The position numbers and the translations under genes are program-made. DNA of 64,000 nucleotides, from contig NZ_CP029608.1 of NCBI RefSeq assembly GCF_003352185.1, positions 3,286,001-3,350,000 on the forward strand, given 5' to 3'. The stretch is from Pseudomonas kribbensis (GTDB lineage Bacteria; Pseudomonadota; Gammaproteobacteria; Pseudomonadales; Pseudomonadaceae). Below are positions 39,080 through 46,974 of this stretch, piece by piece. Numbering within the stretch: the first letter of the stretch is position 1; each line of letters starts with the position of its first letter. The notes under the pieces were generated by a model. The model saw only the letters and a program-made list of their open reading frames with translations, was not told where the DNA came from and searched no databases.

Positions 39080-39892
39080 TCAATCCAGAAATTCGGGTTT
39101 CTGTTTGCTCATGTGGGCGGCCATGGCCACGCGCAAGTCGGTGGATTGCAACATGGCGGCGTTCCAGGTGGCAACGTACTCCAGACCATCGTCAATTCGG
39201 TGGTCGCGCATGTAGCTGATCATTTCCTTGGTGCCGGTGACCGCGATCGGTGACTTGCCGGCGATGTCCCGGGCAATGTCCATCACGCCTTCGATCAGGC
39301 TGTCCTTGTCGCTGTAGACGCGATTGACCAGCCCGATGCTGCGGGCCTCTTCGGCGCCAAAGGTACGACCGGTGTAAGCCAGCTCACGCAGCATGCCGTC
39401 ACCGATGATCCGTGGCAACCGTTGCAAAGTGCCAACGTCGGCTGCCATGCCGATGTCGATTTCTTTAATTGAGAATTGCGCGTCTTCGGCGGCGTAGCGC
39501 ATGTCGCAGGCTGCGATCAGATCGATGGCACCGCCCAGGCAATAACCCTGAATCGCCGCGAGCACCGGCTTGCAGCAATTGTCGACGGCATTGAACGAGG
39601 CTTGCAGGGTCAGGATTTTTTTGCGCAACAGACGCGCATTGCGGCCGACGTCCTTGCCCAGTTCATTGGCGACGCCGGCCAGCATCATCAGGTCGATGCC
39701 CGAAGAAAAGTGTTTGCCGGCACCGCTGAGCACCACCACCCGCACTTCGTCGGTGTCGTCGATCCACTGGAACACCTCGACGATTTCGCTCCAGAACGCG
39801 GCGTTCATCGAGTTGATCTTTTCCGGCCGGTTGATCTGCACATGAGCGATGTTGTCGGCCAGTTCGACGCTGAAGGCGGTGTATTGAGTCAT
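39080..39892 (-). CDS. delta(3,5)-delta(2,4)-dienoyl-CoA isomerase-like crotonase
   Basis: A 270-residue crotonase. The stretch KEIDIGMAADVGTLQRLPRI is very close to mammalian ECH1, where the Asp and Glu residues shift double bonds of 3,5-dienoyl-CoA. The oxyanion region is HFSSGIDLMML and YCLGGAIDLIAACDMR. The enzyme would help to degrade unsaturated fatty acids with odd-numbered double bonds. It is transcribed with nudC. A more general label such as crotonase/enoyl-CoA hydratase family is safe if the isomerase call is wrong. Confidence 0.86.
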   Translation of the reverse strand: MTQYTAFSVELADNIAHVQINRPEKINSMNAAFWSEIVEVFQWIDDTDEVRVVVLSGAGKHFSSGIDLMMLAGVANELGKDVGRNARLLRKKILTLQASFNAVDNCCKPVLAAIQGYCLGGAIDLIAACDMRYAAEDAQFSIKEIDIGMAADVGTLQRLPRIIGDGMLRELAYTGRTFGAEEARSIGLVNRVYSDKDSLIEGVMDIARDIAGKSPIAVTGTKEMISYMRDHRIDDGLEYVATWNAAMLQSTDLRVAMAAHMSKQKPEFLD

Positions 39893-39974
39893 GGCAGAAA
39901 TCCTTTACCGGTCTGAAAATGAGGCCTGAACTATATCAAGGCCTCAGAACGGCGGTTCGGCCAAATGCAGGACT

Positions 39975-40748
39975 CTAGCCGCCCTTCACCGCCACGAACG
40001 CGGCAGTCTCGTAAGGCACGGTCATCACATCCCGGCCTCGCAGTTCGGGATCGGATGCGATCAACGCCCGCAACTGTTCATCGATCCGGGCCCGCTCTGC
40101 ATCCGGCAGCGCCGCGATGAAACTGGTGGAACGCACCCGGTTGAAAATCACATCTTCCGGCGAGCCGGTATGACCATGGTGAAAATGCTCGGCCTGTAAC
40201 GGCCCGAACGCCGGATGCGGGAACACCTTGCGCCAGGCACCGGTGTAATAGCGCGGCGTGTCGCCTTCGCGGGCGTTGACGATGGCATCGAGCTTGGGCA
40301 CCCAGCCGACCCGGGTGTCGCGCAGGTTCCAGATCAGCCCGAGCTTGCCGCCGGGCTTGAGCACCCGGGCGATTTCGTCCAGCGCCTCGGTGCTGGCGAA
40401 CCAGTGAAAGGCCTGGGCGCAGACCACGGCGTCCACCGACTCATCAGGCAACGGCAAGTCAGTCGCCATGGCGCTGACGGCCAACACGTCGGGCCAGTTG
40501 GCAGACAGTTTTTCCAGCATCTGCGCCACCGGCTCCACGGCAATCACCTGGGCACCGGTCGCCACCAATCGTCCGGTGAACTTGCCGGTGCCGGCGCCGA
40601 GGTCGATAACGGTCTTGTGGCCATCCAGGTCCAGGGTTGCCGTCAGCCAGTCGGTGACTGCCGGCGGATATTCCGGCCGGCCTTTGACGTAGGTTTCCGC
40701 TGCGGTCTTGTAACCGGCGGCAGCGGAGTGGTGAACCTGATCTTTCAT
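39975..40748 (-). CDS. class I SAM-dependent methyltransferase
   Basis: A 257-residue methyltransferase. Motif I is VIDLGAGTGKFTGRL (about 45-59), followed by acidic VIAVEPVAQM, and DAVVCAQAFHWF near residue 110. The latter resembles the UbiE/Methyltransf_11 and yeast Crg1-like group. The start at 40748 (MKDQVHH) has a GGGAG upstream; the open frame goes on to 40883 without homology. The substrate is unknown. It lies alone, 83 bp after the crotonase gene start on the same strand. Confidence 0.85.
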   Translation of the reverse strand: MKDQVHHSAAAGYKTAAETYVKGRPEYPPAVTDWLTATLDLDGHKTVIDLGAGTGKFTGRLVATGAQVIAVEPVAQMLEKLSANWPDVLAVSAMATDLPLPDESVDAVVCAQAFHWFASTEALDEIARVLKPGGKLGLIWNLRDTRVGWVPKLDAIVNAREGDTPRYYTGAWRKVFPHPAFGPLQAEHFHHGHTGSPEDVIFNRVRSTSFIAALPDAERARIDEQLRALIASDPELRGRDVMTVPYETAAFVAVKGG

Positions 40749-40906
40749 GGCGCAACTCCCGGGGTAGAACGGCGGATTGACGACAGACGACACGAGCATA
40801 GCCTTCGTGTTTGAGCTTTCCTTGAATGGCACCTGACAAAGCAATGAATAAAACTTCACCTTGCGGTGTTCAACGTGACACATGACCCCACTATGGAGCC
40901 TTGCCC

Positions 40907-41440
40907 ATGACTATCCGTTCCGTTATGTTCGCCGCCCCGTTGCTAATGGCCGCAATGTTGTCCAGCCCTTTGGCCCTGGCCCACGGTGATGAAGACGAGC
41001 CGGTGCAGAAACCCAACTGCCCGAAAGGCCAGGTGTACGACAGCAAAACGCAGAAATGCGTGATGCAGACCAGCAGCCTGGTACCGGACGCCGACCGCAC
41101 CGACTACGCCTATCGTCTTGCGAAGGACGGTCGCTATGAAGAAGCCCTTGCCTTGCTCGACACCCTGAAACAGCCGAACACCGCCAAGGCCCTCAACTAT
41201 CGCGGCTATGCCACGCGCAAGCTGGGCCGAACCGACGAAGGCATCGGTTATTACCTGCAATCGGTGAAGCTCGATCCGCAGTACGCCCAAGTGCGTGAGT
41301 ATTTGGGCGAGGCCTACGTCATCAAGGGCCGCATCGACCTGGCGCAGGAGCAGTTGCAGCATATCCAGAAGATTTGTGGCACGACCTGCGAGGAATACCG
41401 GGACCTGGCCGAAGCCATCAACGATTCATCGAAAACCTGA
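40907..41440 (+). CDS. secreted TPR protein upstream of an ECF sigma gene
   Basis: A 177-residue protein with a signal peptide (cut near residue 24, ALA then HGDEDE), a Cys-containing segment PNCPKGQVYDSKTQKCV and two to three TPR units (about 65-160, such as ALNYRGYATRKLGRTDEGI). It should be periplasmic. ATG 40907 with GGAG upstream was chosen over a TTG six bases before. It ends 20 bp before the ECF sigma gene, so it is probably part of the same unit and may act in signal reception, which is an inference. Confidence 0.82.
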   Translation: MTIRSVMFAAPLLMAAMLSSPLALAHGDEDEPVQKPNCPKGQVYDSKTQKCVMQTSSLVPDADRTDYAYRLAKDGRYEEALALLDTLKQPNTAKALNYRGYATRKLGRTDEGIGYYLQSVKLDPQYAQVREYLGEAYVIKGRIDLAQEQLQHIQKICGTTCEEYRDLAEAINDSSKT

Positions 41441-41460
41441 CACGACACGCGGAGGCGAAC

Positions 41461-41988
41461 ATTTTCAGCGATCAGGCCTTCAGAGCCGAACTCGGACAAC
41501 ACCTGGCGCGCCTGTGGCGCTACGGCTTGCTGCTGTCGCGCAACCGGCACGTGGCCGAGGATCTGGTGCAAGCCACCTGCGTACGGGCGCTTGAACGTTC
41601 GGGCCAGTACGTGGCCGGCACGCGCATGGACCGCTGGCTGCTGAGCATCCTGCATTCGATCTGGCTCAACGAAGTGCGCGCCCGCCGGGTGCGCCAGGGC
41701 CAGGGCGTGGTGGACGCCGACAGCCAGCTCACCTTCGACGGCGAATACGCCGCGCAGACCCACGTCATGGCGGCGCAGGTGATCCGCCGCGTCGATGCGC
41801 TGCCGGAGACCCAGCGCGAAACGGTCTATCTCGCTTACGTCGAAGGACTGTCTTATCGCGAAGTCGCCGAGATCCTGCAAGTGCCGATCGGCACGGTCAT
41901 GAGTCGCCTCGCCACCGCCCGCCTGAAACTGGCCGAATACCCGCCGCTGCATGCGGTACCGAACACCCCCGCAGGAGACCGGCAATGA
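41461..41988 (+). CDS. ECF sigma factor with probable ATT start
   Basis: A 175-residue sigma-70 family ECF factor. Region 2 spans about 10-75 (NRHVAEDLVQATCVRALER) and region 4 about 110-165 (LPETQRETVYLAYVEGLSYR, EVAEILQVPIGTVMSRL). No ATG, GTG or TTG lies between the upstream stop and region 2. GGAGG at 41451-41455 is followed after five bases by ATT 41461, giving the N terminus I-F-S-D-Q-A-F-R. ATT therefore seems to be the start. The alternative is a start inside the TPR gene. It overlaps the anti-sigma gene by ATGA. Confidence 0.85.
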   Translation: MFSDQAFRAELGQHLARLWRYGLLLSRNRHVAEDLVQATCVRALERSGQYVAGTRMDRWLLSILHSIWLNEVRARRVRQGQGVVDADSQLTFDGEYAAQTHVMAAQVIRRVDALPETQRETVYLAYVEGLSYREVAEILQVPIGTVMSRLATARLKLAEYPPLHAVPNTPAGDRQ

Positions 41989-42743
41989 ATACGCCTTCCG
42001 ACGAGCAACTGGTGGCGTATCTGGACGATGAACTGGACCGCGAACAACGCAGCCAGCTCGACAGCCTCATCGCCGACGATCCGCTGCTCAATCTTCGGGT
42101 GCAGTGGCTGAGCCGCAGCAACCTGCCCTATCGCGACGCCTACGATGAGCTGGCACGACAGGCACCGCTCGATCGCCTGCAAGCCCGACTGGATGCCGCA
42201 CCCTCCCCGCAACGTCCCGGTTTCAGTCGGCGTTGGTTCATGGGCGCGGCGGCAGCGGGCATGGTGTTCGCGGGCGTCGCGGCGGACCGTCTGTTCCTTG
42301 GTTGGCTAGCGCAGCAATCGCACAACTGGCGCGAGCTGGTGGGCGATTACATGGCGCTATACGTCCCGCAAACCCTTGAACATCTGGCCACCGACGAAGC
42401 CTCGCAACTGGCGCAATTGCGCACCGTCGACGCACGACTGGGCCTGAACCTGTCGCCAGCGAAACTGAAACTGCCCGGCGCGCAGTTCAAACGTGCGCAG
42501 CTACTTGAATACGACGGCGTGCCGATTGCACAGATGACCTGGCTCGACGCCGCCCACGGCCCGCTGGCACTGTGCGTTACCCGCTCCAACAGCGGCAGCC
42601 AGCCGCTGGCCCATGAACGCCGGCACGGGATGAACGTGGTGTACTGGACCGAACGCGAGCACGCGTGGATGCTGATCGGGCATAACCCGGCCACCGAGCT
42701 GGAAGGTCTGGCAAAAATGTTTAAAGAGCGGCTGAGCACATGA
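41985..42743 (+). CDS. anti-sigma factor
   Basis: A 252-residue single-span membrane protein. The N-terminal 75 residues, LVAYLDDELDREQRSQLDSL and onward, form the cytoplasmic sigma-binding domain, without the H-x3-C-x2-C zinc motif of the ZAS class. One hydrophobic helix follows (about 80-100, after SRRWFMGAAAAGM), then a periplasmic domain of about 150 residues. It overlaps the sigma gene and so should bind and hold that sigma factor at the membrane until a signal arrives. The signal is unknown. Confidence 0.85.
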   Translation: MNTPSDEQLVAYLDDELDREQRSQLDSLIADDPLLNLRVQWLSRSNLPYRDAYDELARQAPLDRLQARLDAAPSPQRPGFSRRWFMGAAAAGMVFAGVAADRLFLGWLAQQSHNWRELVGDYMALYVPQTLEHLATDEASQLAQLRTVDARLGLNLSPAKLKLPGAQFKRAQLLEYDGVPIAQMTWLDAAHGPLALCVTRSNSGSQPLAHERRHGMNVVYWTEREHAWMLIGHNPATELEGLAKMFKERLST

Positions 42744-42794
42744 GCCAGCCTGTCACTATGCTTGGCCAGTGATTATCCAGGGAGGAACCCTTAC

Positions 42795-43421
42795 ATGCCG
42801 ATTTCACCGCGTACTGCATTGCTGGTCATCGATGTACAGAACGACTTCACTCCCGGCGGCCAGCTGGCTGTGCCCGAGGGCGACCTGATCGTTCCGTTGA
42901 TCAACCGCCTTGCCGAACAGTTCAAGCAAGTGGTCATTGCCCAGGACTGGCATCCGGCGGGCCACGCTTCGTTTGCCTCCAGCCATCCCGGCCGCCAGCC
43001 CTACGAGGTGATTCAACTGCCGTACGGCGAACAGACCCTCTGGCCGGATCACTGCATTCAGGGCTCACGCGGCGCCGATTTTCATTCGGGACTCAATCTG
43101 CCCCACGCTCAACTGATCATCCGCAAGGGCTGCAATCCGGACATCGACAGCTATTCGGCGTTTCTTGAAGCGGACCGGGCAACCACCACGGGGCTGGCGG
43201 GTTATCTGAAGGAACGCGGCATCGACACGGTGTACATGGTCGGCCTGGCGCTGGACTTCTGCGTGATGTTCTCCGCGCTGGATGCACGGGCGGCGGGGTT
43301 CAATACGTTTGTGGTGCTGGATGCGTGCCGGGCAATCGACATGAATGGATCGCTGGCGTCGGCGATGGAGCGGATGCAGGTGGCCGGGGTCGGACTGATC
43401 CAGTCCACTGAACTGCTCTGA
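42795..43421 (+). CDS. pncA: nicotinamidase/pyrazinamidase
   Basis: A 208-residue isochorismatase-fold amidase that converts nicotinamide to nicotinate in NAD salvage. The catalytic triad Asp13 (VIDVQNDF), Lys111 (IRKGCNPD) and Cys156 (ALDFCV) is complete, and the metal-binding QDWHPAGHASFA is present. ATG 42795 has GGAGG nine bases upstream. Length agrees with E. coli PncA (about 213). Confidence 0.95.
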   Translation: MPISPRTALLVIDVQNDFTPGGQLAVPEGDLIVPLINRLAEQFKQVVIAQDWHPAGHASFASSHPGRQPYEVIQLPYGEQTLWPDHCIQGSRGADFHSGLNLPHAQLIIRKGCNPDIDSYSAFLEADRATTTGLAGYLKERGIDTVYMVGLALDFCVMFSALDARAAGFNTFVVLDACRAIDMNGSLASAMERMQVAGVGLIQSTELL

Positions 43422-43435
43422 TCACTCGGAACGAA

Positions 43436-43501
43436 TGTGGGAGCGAGCTTGCTCGCGAATGCGGTGCTGTGTCGCCCCCTTCGCGAGCAAGCTCGCTCCC
43501 A
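43436..43501. repeat. REP doublet (REPIN)
   Basis: TGTGGGAGCGAGCTTGCTCGCG and its inverse CGCGAGCAAGCTCGCTCCCA face each other across about 25 bases. It lies between the convergent pncA and histidine kinase genes. Confidence 0.9.
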
Positions 43502-43525
43502 AAATGAACAGGTGCGGCCAGTCAG

Positions 43526-44833
43526 TCAGGTTGGGGTCGGGGTTGGTAGCCAAAGCCTGAACCGCGCTCCACCCAACGGCGAACCTTCCACCGTCAACGT
43601 CCCGCCCTGTGCTTCCAGCGCCCGACGGCTGATCGCCAGTCCCAGACCAAACCCGCCAGTGGCCCGGTCGCGGCTGCGGTCCAGTCGATAGAACGGCTCG
43701 AAAATCCGCTCCCGCTCGTCTTCCGGAATGCCGATCCCGTCATCATCCACCCAGATCTCACAGCCCTTCGGGCAGACCTGCACACCGATCTGAATGCGCT
43801 TTTCGCAGTAACGCATGGCGTTACGCAGCAGGTTCTGAATTGCACGGGCGGTCAGGCGTGGATCCAGGGAAAAGCGTTCCAGCTGATTGTGCAGCAACAC
43901 ATCGATGACGATTTCCGGTGATTCCAGTTCCTCGTCGACGCTGCCCAGAATGCTGTCGATGAACTCGTCCAGCGACACTTCGACCTGTTCCGGCAAACGC
44001 GCCGGATTTTGCAGGCGGCTGTAGGACAGCAACTCCAGCACCAGCTCATCGAGTTCACGAATGTGCGCCACCAGACCTTGCAGGCGTTCACGACTGGTTT
44101 GCGGCAGATCATCGGACAGCGCCAGCGCCAGGCCGAAATCCAGTCGGGTCAGTGGCGTACGCAGTTCGTGAGACACCGCGTTGAGCAGATCACGCTGCTG
44201 GTTGAGCAGGTTTTCGATATCACCGGCCATGGTGTCGAAGACGTTGGCCAGACTGCCAATGTTCGAACTCGAGCCGATTTGCGTACGTTCGCTCAAATGG
44301 CCTTTACCAAAGCGCTCGGCGGTGCCCTTCAGGCGCTCAAGATCGCGCCAGTGCGGCCGCAGCCAGAGCAGCAGGCACGCCAGCAAACTCGCACCGATCA
44401 GAACGTTGATGCTCCAGTACAGCAAGTTCACGTCCATCGGATCCGGCGGCACCACCATTTGCACGGCGATCTCCCCGTTCAGCGGCGTCACCGCCAGCGT
44501 CCGCCAGCCCCAGTCACCGATGCGCACCACGTTTTCACCACGACGCAGGCGCTCTTGTTCGATCGGGGTGAAATCAGCGTTATCGATACGGGCGAGGACG
44601 ATGTGCAGCGGCTGGAAGTCCTTGTCCATCGACGCGGCAACCGCCGGCCACTGATCCTGCGGCACTGCGCGAAACTGTTTGGTGATCAGCGATTGCAGGC
44701 CCCGGGAATAGTCGAGATTGTAAGTCACGAAGCGATCCCTGAACGCCATCACCACCAGATCCGGCACCAGATAGATTGCCGCGCTGTAGGAAACGATCGT
44801 CACCAGATAAAGGCGAAACAGGATTCTGAACAT
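43526..44833 (-). CDS. sensor histidine kinase, RstB-like
   Basis: A 435-residue inner membrane kinase. Membrane helices lie at about 7-27 and 138-158, with a 110-residue periplasmic sensor between them. WLRPHWRDLERLKGTAERFG starts the HAMP region. The phosphorylated His222 is in NAVSHELRTPLTRL. N, G1 and G2 boxes appear as LLRNAMRYC, DDDGIGIPEDERE and GGFGLGLAI. The order and the LRPHW...RFGxGHLxER pattern resemble E. coli RstB. It starts four bases after the regulator gene. A longer reading to 44920 has no support. Confidence 0.9.
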   Translation of the reverse strand: MFRILFRLYLVTIVSYSAAIYLVPDLVVMAFRDRFVTYNLDYSRGLQSLITKQFRAVPQDQWPAVAASMDKDFQPLHIVLARIDNADFTPIEQERLRRGENVVRIGDWGWRTLAVTPLNGEIAVQMVVPPDPMDVNLLYWSINVLIGASLLACLLLWLRPHWRDLERLKGTAERFGKGHLSERTQIGSSSNIGSLANVFDTMAGDIENLLNQQRDLLNAVSHELRTPLTRLDFGLALALSDDLPQTSRERLQGLVAHIRELDELVLELLSYSRLQNPARLPEQVEVSLDEFIDSILGSVDEELESPEIVIDVLLHNQLERFSLDPRLTARAIQNLLRNAMRYCEKRIQIGVQVCPKGCEIWVDDDGIGIPEDERERIFEPFYRLDRSRDRATGGFGLGLAISRRALEAQGGTLTVEGSPLGGARFRLWLPTPTPT

Positions 44834-44837
44834 CGAC

Positions 44838-45539
44838 TCAGCATTCCCACTCGGAACGGCTGAACAGATAACCCTTGCCCCACACGGTCTTGATCTTGCG
44901 CGCCTCGCCCGCGTGGTCATCGAACTTGCGGCGCAGCTTGGAAATCGCCACGTCCACCGAGCGGTCGGTGCCGTTGAACTCTATACCGCGCAGGCGTTGC
45001 AGGATCTGGTCGCGGCTCAGCACTTCGCCGGCATGACGGGCCAGCACCACCAGCAGGTTGTATTCGCCGCTGGACAGCTCGACCGGTTGCTCGCGCCAGG
45101 TCACGGTGCGCTCCGACAGGTCAATGCACAGATTGCCCATCAGGATCCGGTCGTTGGCAGTCATCGGCTCGCCAAGGCTGCTGCGCCGCAACAACGTGCG
45201 CACTCGGGCCAGCAGGACCCGCGGCTCGCAGGGTTTGGTCACGTAATCGTCGGCGCCCATTTCCAGGCCCAGCACCTGATCGTGGCTGTCATCGCGGGCG
45301 GTGAGCATCAGGATCGGCAGCGTCGCCGAGTCTGCGCGCAACAGGCGACAGACCTGCAAGCCGTCGAGGCCCGGCAGCATCAGGTCGAGAATCACCAGAT
45401 CCGGCGGATTGAGCCGCGCCCGTTCGCGCACATGGTCGCCACGGCCGATCACGCTGACGGAATAGCCGTTGCGCTCGAGATAGCTGGAGATCAGTTCGGC
45501 GAGGGCGGTGTCGTCTTCGACCAGGAGGATGTTGGGCAT
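44838..45539 (-). CDS. OmpR-type response regulator, RstA-like
   Basis: A 233-residue two-domain regulator. The receiver has acidic pair DD at 9-10, phospho-acceptor Asp52 (LVILDLMLPG) and Lys at about 102 (YVTKPCEPR). The C-terminal winged-helix domain covers about 130-230 and includes RSVDVAISKLRRKF and VWGKGYLFS. It is encoded with the RstB-like kinase. It is divergent from an RND efflux operon, so it may control that operon. Confidence 0.92.
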   Translation of the reverse strand: MPNILLVEDDTALAELISSYLERNGYSVSVIGRGDHVRERARLNPPDLVILDLMLPGLDGLQVCRLLRADSATLPILMLTARDDSHDQVLGLEMGADDYVTKPCEPRVLLARVRTLLRRSSLGEPMTANDRILMGNLCIDLSERTVTWREQPVELSSGEYNLLVVLARHAGEVLSRDQILQRLRGIEFNGTDRSVDVAISKLRRKFDDHAGEARKIKTVWGKGYLFSRSEWEC

Positions 45540-45578
45540 TGATGATCCAGAAAGTGCTGTGGCGACTCATCATCCGCT

Positions 45579-45643
45579 ATCGCGAGCAGGCTCGCTCCCA
45601 CAAAGGACTGTATTCCAAATGTGGGAGCGAGCCTGCTCGCGAT
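45579..45643. repeat. REP doublet (REPIN)
   Basis: ATCGCGAGCAGGCTCGCTCCCA and GTGGGAGCGAGCCTGCTCGCGAT are inverted copies about 20 bases apart. Unusually for this element it lies in a divergent promoter region, close to the regulator gene. Confidence 0.9.
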
Positions 45644-45669
45644 GCTTTATCTGTCGCAATAAATTTCAA

Positions 45670-45750
45670 GGCGTAAAGGATATACGCCCTCACTCGTCCC
45701 TGAGCAAAACCCTTACACAATTTCACACAGCGCCTACAAAGCTTCACCGC
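45670..45750. promoter_or_regulatory. candidate regulator sites upstream of the RND operon
   Basis: Two signals lie here: an inverted repeat GGCGTA (45670-45675) / TACGCC (45683-45688), and ACA-rich half-sites at about 10-bp spacing (TTACACAA, TTCACACA, CCTACAAA, TTCACC between 45713 and 45750). Direct repeats with 10-bp period are the usual form of OmpR-family binding sites, and such a regulator is encoded next door. The match is by eye and weak. Confidence 0.3.
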
Positions 45751-45801
45751 TACCCTCGGCGACTGTCCGTAGGATGCGCAGATCAATATTGGGGGTTGTA
45801 C

Positions 45802-46959
45802 ATGTCGAAGAATCTGCTGGCCGGGCTCGGCCTGATCGCATTGGCGCTGACGCTGAGTGCCTGTGGTAAATCCCCGAGCACCGAGGAACAGGCGCCGCCG
45901 GCCACCGTGCGGGTCGAAACCCTTGAGGCGCGCCCCCTGTCGATCAGCAGCGAATTGAGCGGACGAATTGCCGCACCGCGCATTGCCGAAGTCCGCGCCC
46001 GGGTCGCTGGCGTGGTGCTGCAACGCACCTACCGCGAAGGCAGCGACGTGAAAAAGGGCGACGTGCTGTTCCGCATCGATCCGGCACCGTTCAAGGCCGA
46101 CCTGGACAGCGCCGAAGCCGCCCTGCGCAAGGCCGAGGCCAACGCGTTCCAGGCAAAACTGCAGGAACAGCGCTACGCCCAGTTGATCGACGACAAGGCC
46201 ATCAGTGCTCAGGACTACGACAACGCCCGCGCCAATGCCCGGCAGACCGCCGCCGACGTTGCCGCCAACAAGGCTGCCGTCGAACGGGCGAAACTGAATC
46301 TGGGTTACGCCACCGTCACTGCGCCGATTTCCGGTCGTGTCGGTCGTGCCCTGGTCACCGAAGGCGCACTGGTCGGCCAGAACGAAACCACGCCCATGGC
46401 GCTGATCCAGCAACTGAACCCGATCCACGCCGACCTCACCCAGTCGACCCGCGAACTCAACGAGTTGCGTCGGGCGTTCCGTTCCGGGCAGTTGCAGCAG
46501 GTCGGTCAGGATCAGGTCAAGGCCACGCTGATTCAGGATGACGGCAGCCTCTATCCGCTGCCGGGCAAGTTGCTGTTCAGTGACATCACCGTCGATCCGG
46601 GCACCGGGCAGATTGTTCTGCGCAGCGAATTCCCCAACCCGGACCTTGATCTGCTGCCCGGCAGCTACGTTCGCGTGCGTCTGGAACAAGGCGTGATCCA
46701 GCATGGCCTGACCGTGCCGCAACGTGCGGTGCAACGCGACAGCGCCGGTGTGGCGCAGGTGCTGACCGTCGACGATCAGATGCGCGTCGCTCTGCAACCG
46801 GTGCAACTGGGCGCCGTGCAGAACGATCGCTGGATCGTCACCGGTGGCCTGAAGGCCGGCGACCGCGTGGTCATCGAAGGCCTGCAGCACGCCCGCCCCG
46901 GCGAAACCGTGCAGATCGACGACACCCCTCTTCCACTTGCCCAGACCTCTGGTCAGTAA
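45802..46959 (+). CDS. RND efflux periplasmic adaptor (MexX/AcrA-like lipoprotein)
   Basis: A 385-residue membrane fusion protein. The signal peptide ends in the lipobox LSAC (Cys21). A lipoyl half-motif region (VRARVAGVVLQRTYREGSDV), a coiled-coil hairpin (about 100-165, rich in A-E-A-L-R-K), a beta-barrel and a membrane-proximal domain follow in the normal order. It links the pump encoded 15 bp downstream with an outer membrane channel that is not encoded here. The pump's closest visible likeness is to the MexXY/AcrAB group. GGGGG lies before the start codon. Confidence 0.92.
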   Translation: MSKNLLAGLGLIALALTLSACGKSPSTEEQAPPATVRVETLEARPLSISSELSGRIAAPRIAEVRARVAGVVLQRTYREGSDVKKGDVLFRIDPAPFKADLDSAEAALRKAEANAFQAKLQEQRYAQLIDDKAISAQDYDNARANARQTAADVAANKAAVERAKLNLGYATVTAPISGRVGRALVTEGALVGQNETTPMALIQQLNPIHADLTQSTRELNELRRAFRSGQLQQVGQDQVKATLIQDDGSLYPLPGKLLFSDITVDPGTGQIVLRSEFPNPDLDLLPGSYVRVRLEQGVIQHGLTVPQRAVQRDSAGVAQVLTVDDQMRVALQPVQLGAVQNDRWIVTGGLKAGDRVVIEGLQHARPGETVQIDDTPLPLAQTSGQ

Positions 46960-46974
46960 GCAGGACGCTTTTCT

